From assembly GCA_039545295.1 (NCBI GenBank), contig BCIK01000014.1, positions 290,976 to 354,975 on the forward strand: a stretch of 64,000 nt of DNA, given 5' to 3'. The position numbers were made by a program, and so were the translations under genes. Origin of the DNA: Udeniomyces pyricola (taxonomy: Eukaryota; Basidiomycota; Tremellomycetes; Cystofilobasidiales; Mrakiaceae). Below the pieces are notes generated by a model that saw only the letters and a list, made by a program, of their open reading frames with translations, had not been told where the DNA came from and did not search any database. Positions 23,021-34,408 of this stretch are shown in pieces (position 1 is the stretch's first letter; each line of letters opens with the position of its first letter).

Positions 23021-23295
23021 GATGGGTGAATGAGTGGATGGAGGGTGAAGACGTGGGTATGTATGCTGGCGTGTGATGTCGAGTGTATGCTGTCGAGTGT
23101 ATGCTGTGGAGTGTATGCTGTGTGTATATAGACGATGCTGACAGATGGTTTGACGGAATCACCCTCGCCCGTCCCACGTCACTCTTCCCCATCACCACTG
23201 GTAATAGCATCATCGTCCATCATCATCTCCTCCAACTGCCTTCATATCCCAGCCCACCACCACATCCCCCACAGCATACATACACCTCCAAGCCC
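23021..23295. promoter_or_regulatory. Divergent promoter CUE1-like / SFT2
   Basis: 275 bp between the two ATGs. It carries a three-copy 14-bp tandem repeat at 23081-23122 immediately followed by a TGTATATA box-like element. Confidence 0.55.
23081..23122 (+). repeat. 3 x 14-bp tandem repeat (GAGTGTATGCTGTS)
   Basis: Copies at 23081-23094, 23095-23108 and 23109-23122 differ only at the last base (C, G, G). A related TGTATGCTG occurs just upstream at about 23059. The position between divergent genes suggests repeated factor sites; function is inferred. Confidence 0.85.
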
Positions 23296-24516
23296 ATGTC
23301 ACAGCCCCCACCCTCATCCTTCCGCTCCCAACTCGCCGGCTTCAGATGGGCCAATTCCATCCAAGACGACTCTCCCGCCAGCCAACCCACGCCCGCCCCA
23401 CCGTCGTCCACGCTCTGGGGATCGCTCACTTCGGGAGTCTCCCAATACGTTCCGCTCAGGAGCAACGAACGCACCAACGAAGAAGAGGCTTACTTTGCTC
23501 TCTCTAGATGGGAACGGTCAGTGATCGACATCTTGTATTCTATCCAACCAAACGGCGATCGACAGGAACAACCAAAGAGGAACCCAATTCGCTCACCAGA
23601 CGCGTCCTTTGACCGCTACTATCCCTCTTGCTCCGACTCCCTCCTCCTACTGTCTCTTCTCAACCCAATCATCGTCTCCTCCAGGTTCATTGGATTTCTA
23701 GCATGCATCGCTGGAGGAATGATCTGCTTCTTTGTCGCCTTTTTGACGATCCCGCTGCTGGCTCTCAAGCCAAGAAAGTTTGCTGTCGCGTTCACGTTCG
23801 TCCCAATACGCGTCAGGCCCAGCGGTCGTCGGCCCATCTCTGCCTCTCATCCAACAGGCGGATGAGCGAGTAGACCTTGGGCAAAGAAGAAACTGATGCA
23901 TATCACATCTCACTTGATTTTTACAGGCTTGGAAGCTTGCTTTTCATCCTGGGGTGAGTTCCGATCTCAACCAAATGCCGCAGCAGCCGACAAAAGACTC
24001 ACTTGACGTTGCCTCCTTGTGATTGCATTCAGATTCTCCGTCTTGATGGGTCCGATAGGTGCGTTCATTTGTTGGTCTACATGGTGTGTAGAGATGTAAT
24101 CTGACATTCACTCGTATCTCTTGTGTATCATATCCTGTAAATCTGCCTTGTCTTGCGCAGCCCACTTCAAGCATCTCATATCGCCCGAACGACTCCCCTT
24201 CTCCGCGGCCTACTTTGGCTCGCTCGGCCTAACGCTTTACTTTGCCATCGGCGTACGTTCTTCTTTTCCTCCCTTGTTCTCGCGACTCCAACTTCCTTGA
24301 AAATCTCTTCTCATACCAAATGCATATTTCAACAATTTCCGCCGTTCACAAAAAAAAAACCAGCTCAAATCTTACCTTGGCACGCTCATCGCCGCCATCA
24401 TCCAAGTCGTTGCCCTCCTCTCCTACACTGCTGCCTACTTCCCCGGAGGCCTCACCACCCTTCGGTTCGGAGGTCAGATGGCGCTCAGGGGCGCTGGAAG
24501 TGTCCTTCCGTTTTAG
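23296..24516 (+). CDS. SFT2: Sft2 family Golgi vesicle-transport protein (209 aa)
   Basis: Six exons: 23296-23516, 23685-23795, 23927-23953, 24033-24058, 24161-24252, 24364-24516; 210 codons. A ~70-residue cytosolic N-terminus (FRSQLAGFRWANSIQDDSP) is followed by four membrane segments: FIGFLACIAGGMICFFVAF; the LGSLLFILGFSVLMGPIAHF hairpin; FSAAYFGSLGLTLYFAIG; TLIAAIIQVVALLSYTAAYF. The end is PGGLTTLRFGGQMALRGAGS. Length, four-helix layout and the KPRKFAVAFTLGS loop match Sft2, which acts with Sed5 in endosome-to-Golgi vesicle fusion. Exons 3 and 4 are 27 and 26 nt. Alternative four-helix families (Got1) are less likely because of the SPERLPFSAAYFGS loop. Confidence 0.92.
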
Positions 24517-25132
24517 AAACCATGAAAACAACATATCTTTCTTCTTATGTGACTTCTCTGTGATGGCGTGGGTTCGTAGAGATGAGCGTCGATGGGTGAC
24601 CTTTCTTCCTGTTTAGGTTCGATGTGCTGACTTTTGAGTGCATGATACGTGGTTCCCGCCGCGTGTCAGTACTCAGTGCTCTTGTGACCACCCGACTCTA
24701 AAAACTGGAATGGGAAACATGTCAGTGAGGGCGGCGGGAAACGCCGGGGCGACGCGTCAGGACCGGTAGGGGAGGCGCCGAGGCTTGTCGGCGAGAGTGG
24801 AGGGACGAAATTGGGATGCAGACCGTCGGTCCGACACTCACTCTTGTGGCCCACCCGGCCCTCCCACTTTACCTTTAGCTGCTACTCACGGAATTTGATC
24901 CATGTCGTCACACGTTTCCCGCCTCATAGTGCTTCATCTCACCCAAGTGAAGGCAGGAAGGAGAGAGACAACGACCTGTCTCACAAAACTCTTTCTGTCT
25001 ACTTCTTGGGATTCTCTCTCTTTGTGGGCTTGACACTTTAGATAGTTGAAAGTCATTTCACTTCCTCCTTTTCCCCTTGTTCCATCATCAAACCTCGCCT
25101 GGCTCAATAGCTAGCCTTTCTTCGTCTCTCCC

Positions 25133-25175
<43 letters not shown>

Positions 25176-25613
25176 TTCGCTTCCAGCAACCCACTCACAT
25201 TCCTTTTCGGCACTACAACACCACCACATACTCACCATCCCTTGTCCAGCATCATCCCTAATCTCATACGACTGCCACTACTATCACCCACGTTCATTTA
25301 GACTCTAGACTTTCGGCTGGCCTGTTCTTCTAATCCCCTCTTCACTCACCTTACTTCCTCGACTTTCTTTGGTATCCATCACACTACACCCCATCATTAC
25401 CTCTCCATTAAGATCCTACCGATCTCCAAGCACTTTACGTAATCAATATCTCCAAGGCCCACATCCATATCCTCCAACAAAATCAGAAGCAAAAAAAAAA
25501 CTTCCCTCATATTCACCAACCCGCCTCGACCCAACCATCTTCTCATCCGCCTATTTCCCTGTACTACCCCTCCCCTTTCACTCTTTCCATCTCTCTGTCT
25601 ACTATTCCTCACA
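24517..25613. promoter_or_regulatory. Intergenic / leader of kinase gene, with poly-C tract
   Basis: 1.1 kb between SFT2 and the kinase. A GC-rich stretch lies at about 24650-24850 and the region 25070-25610 is pyrimidine-rich, with a 42-base uninterrupted C run at 25134-25175. No gene is recognised. Confidence 0.5.
25134..25175 (+). repeat. Poly-C homopolymer, 42 nt
   Basis: An uninterrupted run of 42 C in the presumed promoter or 5' leader of the kinase gene. The length may be inaccurate in the assembly. Confidence 0.9.
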
Positions 25614-28600
25614 ATGCCCCCTTCCAACTTTACTGCGCCTTGCAAGAATCTTGTCGGTCGCAAGATCGATAACGGCCGGATCCAGTTGCTCCAAGAAATT
25701 GGCTCGGGCGCTTATGGCATTGTCTACAAGGTACGTATCAATCTTGAAAGAAGAAAAAATGCGTTTCCCTTTGTCGAAAGAATGGACAAGCAGAGGGTCG
25801 GCCGCAGGTCGAGAGGGATTGGAAACTAGCTAATCGCATAGAGGTTGGTTTCTTGTTCTTTTTCTTCTCGTTGTTGTGGTCGATCAGGCCAGAGATCTAA
25901 CGGTGAGATCACGAGAATGTTTTTATGGTGAGTCTTGGTGTCTGTTCGCCCCCTCCATTTTCCCTTGTCCTTTCTCTTTTTGACCTGGACCTGCCCGTTC
26001 TGCGTTCTTCTCGTCTTCCCTTCGTTTATTCCTGCCTCGCAATATGTGTCGGAAACATCGGTTAATCGACTGTCTTGTCCTTCTCATCACTTAAAACGCT
26101 TCCATCACAACCTTCAAACAGCCGTCAAATGCCTCGTCAATGCCGGCCTCGACGCGCGACAGAAGAGGTTTCAACAGCGTGAACTCGCGCTTCATGCGCT
26201 AGTCTCAGATGTGAGTTTGACAATGGGGGCTGCACGGAGAGAGAGTATATGTGGGGTTTTTTTATTCAACGAGATCAGTTCTGATTTGTTTGAGGATGTC
26301 GTTTGACACGTTTGTTCGACGTGACTAGCACCCGAATGTCGTTTCGCTCCTCAAGGTAAGTGTGCCTTGACGGTCTGAGGGTCCATCACTAGCGACCCAA
26401 CATCAGTCACCTATTTTGATCGATGTTTCGGTCCTTGGCTTGCCTTTTCCTCATTCCAACCTGGCTAACCATATCCATCTAACTAAATCACCCATCAGGT
26501 TATCGAAACAGTCGAGATCATCTATGTGGTCCTTCAATACTGTCCCAGTGGGGATCTCTTTGGTGATATTGTCGAAGGCGACACCTACGTTGGCAAAGAC
26601 GCCCTCATCACCCGAGCGTTCTTGCAGATCGTCGACGCCGTTCAACACTTGCATGCAAACCACGTCTTCCATCGTGACTTGAAGCCGGAGAATATCCTTG
26701 CTGTTGCAGAGGGAGAAGGAGGAGAGGAAGGGGGGCAGTTGATGATTGCGGATTTCGGATTGGCGACGAGTGAGAAATATAGGTGAGTTTGCGGGTTTAA
26801 TTTGCGGGTTTCTATCTTTCTCTCTCTCTTTTCCTCCTCGTCTCTCTCATTTCCCGGAATCGTCGAGCTCATCTAAGAAAAACCTTTGTCTCATCTTTGA
26901 ATGCTTCAACTTCCTCTCTCCTTCCTCGGTTCGTTCGTCTTCTCAACCTCAACCCATCGATGATCAGTACCGAGTTCGGGGTTGGTTCCTCCTTCTACAT
27001 GTCGCCCGAAGTCAACGGCGGGATTGACGGTCCCATCTCGTCCTACCGGCCCGCTCCCAATGACGTTTGGTTCGTCTCATTATTTAGTCCTTGTCTGATT
27101 ATTTATCCACCCTCAGTTTGTAATTTCGAGATCATCGTTTTTTTTGGGCTTGGTTTGCTTCGAGCTGGTCTGGATACTGACGAGAGCGTGGAATGCTCTC
27201 TCTTCTCTCTTGCACATTTTTCTTTCTCCCTACCAGGTCTCTCGGAATTATTCTCGTCAACCTCGTTGTCAAGAGGAATCCGTGGCGACAAGCGACGCTG
27301 TCTGATGAGACGTTTCTCGGTAAGAAATCTCGTTTCTCGCTGCTCCTCTGCCTTTTTGCTTCTTTGTTACATATCGATTATCGCATAAGTATATCTTGGT
27401 CGTTATGCTGACGACCACAATTTGATCCGCTCTTCTCGCCCCCCTGCCCCCTCTCTCTCCTTACCTACTTCCTGTTCTTCACACTTGACCACTTTGTCTC
27501 CAGCCTTTCTCTACGAGCCCTCTACCTTCCTTCGGACGATCCTCCCGCTCTCGATCGAGTGCAACGATATCCTCATGGCCGTCTTCCACCCGGATCCCCG
27601 TCAGCGCGCAAACATTACTGAGCTTCGGGCGCTCGTCGAACGCGTCCGGAGCTGGACGATGGACGAGGAAGAGTTGATGCGTGCGCCCAAGGCGGCAAGA
27701 GAGGCAGGCGTCTCTAGCGACTTACCGGCCGCAGTCAGGGCAAAGGAGAGGTTGCAAGCAAAGGAAGAGGAAAAGAGGTCAGTCAAGCAAAAACTCGAGT
27801 TTCGTTGATTATGTGGGGTTTTCGGGCACGGGAGGGGAAAATGAGGGGTCTGTCCTCCGTTAGAATGTCAAATCTGACCATCTTCCTTCCTTTTTTTCCT
27901 GTTCTTTCTTGTTGTTAACCCAACCAGGCTCCGAGAGCTTCATCATCGCCTCCTCGCTTCTCCCCACAATCTAGACCCACGACCACCTCGACCTATTCGT
28001 CTCTCTCCTGCGTCTTCCATCACTACTCCTCGTGCCCAACATACCCAACATTTCAAAACCAACAACATTGCCACTCCATCTTCCCCTTCCATCCTCTCGT
28101 CGACCTCCTCCTTTGGCGACAGACCCTTCCCCGCGTTCACGATTTCCCCCGCGACGCCTCAACAACAGTTTTCTACGACGTTCCATGCGTCTTCCTCACC
28201 TTCTAGCCAAGGTGGTTCGGACGGTTCGGACGAGAACCTCGCGGACAACGAGCAAGAGGACGAAAAAAGAAGCGATCGATCGAATCAGTTCAACCTCGAT
28301 GACACTTCATCAGCTGGTAGCTGTCGTCGACCTCAAACTCATCCTCAACCTTGTCATCCTGGACATCTGCACGATCAGCCATATCAGCTACAACATCAGC
28401 CTCATCCGTCGGCTTGCCATGCCTCTTCGACCCAATCATCCTCGGTCTCGCTCTACGCCGCGGGATCCTCTGCAAGCTACACGTTCTGCTCCGATACTTC
28501 GACGACGGCGGCGGCTGAGGACGAGGAAGAGGACAAAGTAGAAGAAGATGTAGGAGGTGTTCCTTCCTTGTTGACGTTTTCGGACGAAGAAGCAGAGATC

Positions 28601-28864
28601 GACCTCGATGGTTCGTTCGGTTCGTTGTCGTCGTCACCCCCTTGTTCGGCTCCTCCAACCCCACAAGTGTATGCGGCCGATGCTGCCGCTGCTGTGGTTG
28701 TGATTGCAGGAGGAGATATCCTTGGTGCTGGTACTACTGGGGATATCACTGGAGTCAAGCGAGGCGCTGGTGGTGCTGGTGCTGGTCCTGGAGGGAAGGC
28801 GGCAACGACTGCAGAGGAGGAGCTCGAAGCTTCGTTTCGCTCGCTCGTCGTCATCAACATCTGA
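25614..28864 (+). CDS. Ran1/Pat1-Sks1-Vhs1-like serine/threonine protein kinase (650 aa)
   Basis: Nine exons: 25614-25730, 25888-25927, 26122-26210, 26329-26355, 26499-26782, 26968-27069, 27237-27319, 27504-27777, 27928-28864; 651 codons. The kinase domain spans ~residues 20-350: glycine loop EIGSGAYGIVYKA (~28-40), catalytic lysine in YAVKCL (K55), HRDLKPEN (149-156), DFG (176-178) and SSFYMSPE. The insert EGEGGEEGG between HRDLKPENIL and DFG is unusual. The domain style (GRKIDNGRIQLLQEIG, QYCPSGDLFGDI, APNDVWSLGIILVNLV, RNPWRQATLSDETF) matches the fungal Ran1/Sks1/Vhs1/Ksp1 group, known in nutrient response and control of meiosis. The ~270-residue tail is Ser/Thr/Pro/His-rich and disordered, with an acidic patch (EDEEEDKVEEDVGG) and Gly/Ala-rich end. 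The start follows a CACAATG context. Exons of 40 and 27 nt code for the ATP-lysine and HPNVVSLLK segments. Confidence 0.9.
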
Positions 28865-28982
28865 TCCAAGCGCCACGGATCGGAAGAAGCAAGACAATAA
28901 CAAATAAAACTACAAAAATAATAATATTATCTTTTGAGTGTGGAGTCGAGTAAATAGAAAATTTCCTTTCTCCTAGTTTTTC

Positions 28983-29026
<44 letters not shown>

Positions 29027-30206
29027 TTCCTTTTTCTTCTCCTTCCTTACATACATATACTGTACTCTCGAGACTTGTCTCTCTTCTCTTCACCAACCCA
29101 ACTTCATGAACCGTCCCATCATCATCATCCTCTCTCCCTTTCGACGATGGATCTTCTTCTTCTTCTTTAATCTTCCCGTCGACTTGTCCTAACTAGCGTA
29201 CTATAGCTCCTTCACCCCCACTTCTTCTTCTTTCTTTTTTTTCTTCTTTCCTTTTTATGTACCATCTCACCTTTTGTTTGTATCTTCTTTTTCTTCGGCC
29301 TAATCTTGACATTTTGACCTGTTCGAATTCTTTCCAACGTCATGGCCATATATATACTTTACATCGCCCCCNCCTCATCTTCCTCCCCCCCCCCCCGAAC
29401 ACACGTGTCGTGAGACTTTATTTATCATCTCCATTTTGATCTAATGTATTGTTCCTTTGTATAATCGCCACAGACCCTTTCATCGGGATGACGTAATTGG
29501 CCCAATGGTCAATCGTCGGACGCTAGCTCTTCTTCGACTTGCGCGCAATTGACTGTATATATATCACAACTGACGACGGGCCATGGCACCAATCAATCAA
29601 CCAATTCAAATGAGTGCGTGAACATATGAAAAGCAAAAAAAAAAAAAAAAACTCAGCGAAAACTGACTTGCAACTTCAAACTATATATGGCTAAACCGAA
29701 CCGAGGTCTATATAACATGGGGAGGGGGATGGGGATGTATATACTGCTAGTAGTAAGCTACGATGATTGGAGGGGAAGGGAGGAAGGGAACCCCCCCAGT
29801 CAAAAGGGAAGTAGTTCTACGAAAGGGAAAGAGGGGGGGGGGGGGGTTCAGGGAGGAGAACCTGAGATTAATGACGGGTTGGTTTGGAATTAGGCAAAAG
29901 GTTTATGATATGTTAAAAGAGCGGAGATGGGATTGGACCTGCGATTGGGGGGTGTGTACAGAGTAGAGAAATCGAGAAGAAGAAAGAAAAGTAGAAAAAG
30001 AAAGGAAGAGTCCGAAAGAAAGTCAAAAAGGAATAGTGTCTAGAGTATATGAAAGTATGACATTATCTATATATATGTGTGAGTGAAAGAGAGGTAGGCC
30101 GAGAAGGAGCAAACCATGAGAGATCTAACCTCCGTCCGTTTTCTCCGCTTTGTTTTTGTTTTATTGTTTTGTTTTTGTTTTTGTTTTGTAATTTTGTTGC
30201 TATTGT
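28865..30206. other. Intergenic, convergent 3' ends, simple repeats
   Basis: 1.34 kb between the kinase stop and the transporter stop. It contains a TC run (28989-29024), an undetermined base in a C run (29372), AT runs, a poly-A at about 29636-29650, and a G run near 29832-29846. No gene or RNA is recognised. Confidence 0.5.
28989..29024 (+). repeat. (TC)18 dinucleotide repeat
   Basis: An uninterrupted TC run in the 3' region of the kinase gene. Confidence 0.9.
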
Positions 30207-33200
30207 CTAGGCTCGGTAAGCGAGACCTTCTCGGATAGTCTGCTTCTCCGCACGGATCTGCTCAGATCGCTTGATGCCAAAGTCGTTTTCAAAGATGTAA
30301 AAGACCTCTTCGAGGGAGAGACCGGACCTGAATTCATTCCAAGGCGGGCACCCACAAAAGACAAGACGAACGGTCAGTCAAGTTTTGGTCGAGATGGAAG
30401 GGGGGAGGAGGTTAACGAGTTGCAAGACTCTTTCATCGTTGAAACGATAACGCCCAAAGACTGGGTGTAGCGGTTCCACATGGGAGGTGGACTTACGTCT
30501 CTGGGTAGCAAAGGAAGCAGAAGAGCCACCCGAGGAAACAGAAACCAGCGTAGAGTCCAAAAGCTCCGGCCGGGGTGATGGCGTCCATCAAGCTGAGGAA
30601 CGTGGAACCGATCAACAAGTTTGCGGCCCAGTCTGAGTGAGTTGCACAAAAAAAAAAACCCACAGGAATGACCAAAAAAAAAGAAACAAGAAACATCTTT
30701 CGTCAGCAACGAAAATGGCACGATTCAGATGTAAATATGCAATGGAGGCAGGGACATGACGCACTGGTTGCAGTGGCCAACGAGGTCCCGATGCCTCGGA
30801 CCTCGAGACGGAAGAGCTCGGCTTGAAGCCACGGAACGTTGCCCAATCTGAGGTGGGAAAACAAAGAGAAGGAACGAAATAGATGATTAGTTCACGTCAT
30901 ATCGAACCTTCAGCCCACGAAAAGAGACATGCACAGACAGAGGCAACTCACCCGGTAGCGTAAGAGGCAACGTAAGTGATCATCCAAACGAGGACGAGAG
31001 CGGACCATTGCTTGGGGTAGTCCGAGTTTTCTCGGAGGACACCGCCAGTCTTCTGGGTCAAGACTGTGAAGAAGGGGAAGGGGGGGGGGCGGGGATTGAA
31101 CGAATGTCAGCCAATTAGTAAAGCGGACTTACATAGCTTGACCGAAAAAAAAAGAAACCGATGAGGAAACATGTCTACTCACAGTGGAATGAGACGGCAG
31201 CAAGCACTAAGCTGATGACCATACCTGGAGTGGAGAAGATCATGATCTTCCTCCTTCCGATCCGGTCGACCCACTTGAGCGCGACGAGGGTGAACAAAAA
31301 GTTGACCGACGCAATGATGAGACCCGTCGCCGTCGGGTTGTCGAATCCGATGGCCTTGAAGATCGTGGCGGAATAGTACATGAGCGTGTTGAAGCCGCAA
31401 AGCTGCTGGAAGGCCTGAAGGCCACATCCGATGACTAAAGGCGAAAGGCAGCAAGAGGATATCAGCACAGTGCAACCAAGCAAGGGGCGCAGCAACCCGC
31501 TCTTTGGAGTTTTTCTTTTGCCATTGGATGCCTCTCTGATGAGCAGTATAGAAAATTGAGGTACACTTACTGAGCGCTCTCCTGTTGAGGCCGACAGTGA
31601 AGATCGATTTGAACCTCCACCAAAAGGTGGTCTTTTCGGTGATCTCTCTGCTCTGGGCGACGCTCGCCTCAAGGACAGCAAGCTTGGCCTTGATCTGCTC
31701 CTCGGTGGCGTACGAGTAAATTTTGGCCAAGACCGACTCGGCCTGCGCAATCTTGCCTTGGCGAAGCAGAATTCGAGGGGACTCGGGAAGCCAGATGAGC
31801 GCGATGAGATCGATGGCCGCTGGAACAGCGCCGAGGCCCTGAACGGGTTCAAAACCGAGAGCAGAGAGAGCAAGCGAGAAATTCAGCGCTAGGCACTAAA
31901 AGATGAACAGATCTCAACCAGACATAGTCACTCACCACCATGTATCGCCAACCACCCGAGACGTTTTGGAAGGCGGCCCCGATACCATAGGCAATGACCT
32001 GGCCAAGGGTGATCGCAACGACATTACTGAGTGATGACAAAGAGAAGTAAACCAAATCAGAACCCATCAGTCAGACGGCAGACGCGGAAGGGCAAAGGCC
32101 AAAATGGTACCACTCACATGGTCACGCATCGTCCCCGCATAAGGGTAGGAGAAAGCTCTCCAATGTAGAGAGGAACGATACAAGCAGCAAGCTGAGAGCA
32201 CGAACCGAAAAAAAAAAGTAGGTTCAGCCAGTGTATACTTGCGAAATGAAAGGACAATACCAACTCACTCCGACTCCAACTCCAATGACGAAACGACCTC
32301 CGATCATGGCCCAAACAGTGTGGCAGACGGCCTGCCCGATAGCGCCGGCGATGAAGATCACGTTGGCAGCCGAGAGAATCCTACAGAGATGGAGGGTCCG
32401 GATGGAAAAATGAGCGCCAGGAAGCAGGTGATGAGGTATGAGCGTTCAAAATAAAGACCCTCACCATTTGCGGCCGATGATATCAGATCCAATTCCAGCG
32501 GCGAGACCACCAAGGAGGGCGCCGAGGGTTGTGGCAGATGTAATGAGTTCCTAGAGAGTCAGTGGGATAGAGAGAAAGAAGATTAGTCAGCCAAGCGGAT
32601 CGATGCCAAACATCTCCAAGGTCAGTCACGGGCCCAGCGTACTCACCTTTTGGCCCGATGAGAGAGCCGCTGGACCGAGGTCACCCCCGATGACGACAAG
32701 AGTGCCGGAGATGATACCAGTATCGTAGCCTGTTCAAGAAGGAGAGATAAGAAAACACGATCAGTCGTTGGACTTGGCACACAAGACAAAGCATGAAGTA
32801 AAAACAAGGGGGGGGGGGGCAAAAAGGACGCACCAAAGAGCAGACCGGCGATGGCGGCAGCGGCGATGAGACCCCAGACGAACCAAGTCACCCTAAAACG
32901 CAGACGACAGAGACGATCAATAACTTGGTCTTGCGCATAAATTCAGCCTATCGAGGTATCCGAAAAAAGCAATGAGGATACTAACTTCTCCTCACCCTCG
33001 GCGCGGACAGCGGATTCGTCAATCTCTTGGGCATTGAACCCTCCCCGCTTCCTCTTGCGCAGGCCCTCCTCCTCATCATCGTCGCTCGTGCGAATGCCAC
33101 CGGTACTGTTGAGCATCGGCGGAGTGACACTCCCGCCGTGCAGGAGGTCGTGTTTGGACAGGTCGTCCTTGAGAATAGAGGGGGAAGGGGAGATGGACAT
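30207..33200 (-). CDS. MFS sugar transporter, myo-inositol transporter (Itr) type (563 aa from ATG 33200)
   Basis: Thirteen exons: 33200-32986, 32892-32834, 32729-32647, 32550-32465, 32380-32269, 32191-32118, 32026-31936, 31838-31571, 31434-31183, 31063-30952, 30847-30765, 30632-30497, 30327-30207. Twelve membrane helices are expected. Sugar-porter signatures: FGYDTGIISGTLV in helix 1, GSDIIGRKW after helix 2, GRFVIGVGVG, PLYIGELSPTLMRGR, WLPESPRILLRQGK, QAFQQLCGFNTLMYYSATIF, ALKWVDRIGRRK, WLQAELFRLEVRG. FQQLCGFNTLMYYSAT and the AIGFDNPTATGLIIA loop fit the Itr1/Itr2 proton/myo-inositol symporter group rather than glucose carriers; substrate remains inferred. The cytosolic N-terminus is acidic (DDDEEEGLRKRKRGG), and the tail is LEEVFYIFENDFGIKRSEQI. 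The frame stays open upstream of the chosen ATG to about 33382, with no ATG. Confidence 0.9.
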
Positions 33201-33402
33201 GGCGTCTGGGGAGTCCAAAGGAGGGGTCACGGGGTGGGTAGATGAGGATGGTATGGTGTTGGAAAGTGGGATGTAATGGGTGTGTGCGTAAGACGTCTTG
33301 GGCGTTATTAAAGATGGTGTTCCGGAGGGGTCGAGAGGGCTCTTAATGTCTTGGGCAAAGAGGGGCGGAGGTGTGGTCGCCGCTGCGAGTCGAATAGACG
33401 TG

Positions 33403-34215
33403 TTAACATTGGAGAGAAATGAGCACGTTAGTCATGATGCCATTGTTTGGTCCAGTACGACGGTCGAGGACCGGAGCAAAGGATGCGATCATACCGGTGA
33501 GTCTGTGCAAGGCATGTCAGCAGGCATGGCGCGTAGGGCATACGTCGGAAACGGGAAAGAAGCGCGGGTATGAAAGAGTGAATGGGTCAGCGCGGGATCG
33601 AGGCACGCGTTGGACTCTCATCGCGAAGGCGGCCGGCCGGGAGGGACCCAAGGCGATAGAGAGCCAACGCCAAAGCCGATCACACAGGAAAAAGAGCATA
33701 CGTTGTGAGAAGAGTTGAGTCGGTTGCCGAACATCCAACTTCAACTGTTTCTACGATTGATTGATAGGAGCTCTGGAAAGGCGGACGTGTCGAAGGCGGA
33801 AGAAGGAGGAGGGAATGATGGAAGGAGGGGGAGGGGAGACGACGCGCGGGCGATGTGAAAGGGGAGAGCGTAAGCAGAGATTTGATGGGCGCGACGAATG
33901 CTTAGCTGACAGCGGCGACGAGGCAGGTAGATGTATAAGAATACGTACGAGCTCGTTTTCGGTGGAGCTGTCTTCAAGTGAACTGATGATGTGAGGGTCG
34001 ATGGAGAGAGTTGTAGTGAGAAGCAAGTGAAGACGAGAGGGGTGCGGCAGGTGCGGGGTGGGTTGGAGGTGGACGCTGTGAGTAAGTGAACACTGGCACG
34101 GGCGCGAAGGTGATGATGGACTGGGCGCACTTTCGTCGGCAATTGCAGTCTGGACTCTTCCGGAGTCAAACTTCAGTGCAAGATTATCTTGCGCTTGGAT
34201 TATCATATCCGCCAT
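33403..34215 (-). CDS. Tentative small four-exon gene (106 aa), unknown function
   Basis: Proposed exons: 34215-34100, 33982-33949, 33772-33702, 33502-33403 (TAA); 107 codons with closing phases. It starts MADMIIQAQDNLALKFDSGR, continues VQTAIADESAPSPSS, then SLEDSSTENELSSYQSIVET, VEVGCSATDSTLLTTLTGMI, and ends ASFAPVLDRRTGPNNGIMTN with a short tail. Acceptors are good (CATCAG, TTTCCAG, GCACAG); the first donor (GTGCCA) is weak and was chosen to keep frame. The residues read as ordinary amphipathic protein, unlike shadow frames, but I recognise no family. It lies between the transporter start and the ARP10 stop, same strand. Alternatively parts of it are 5' exons of the transporter, but the junction would need a 25-nt intron, too short for fungi. 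Confidence 0.4.
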
Positions 34216-34408
34216 TATGCAACATTATGGTCCCTCGCCTTTCATATATCTCTGCCAGTTTCTGCGAAATTTGACAGCTCTCATTCTTTGGTGTCCTTTG
34301 ATTATCAAAAGTAATCCACACACAAAAAGGCACGACGACGTATCGACCGTTCATCATCCATCCGCCAAACAGACGTGTACGTGCAGCGGCAGATTGGACA
34401 CCATAGCA

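Noticed and set aside
33383..33407. Joining the tentative 106-aa gene to the inositol transporter
   Set aside because: The junction keeps frame but needs a 25-nt intron, below the minimum seen in fungi; the frame otherwise meets TAA at 33405-33403.
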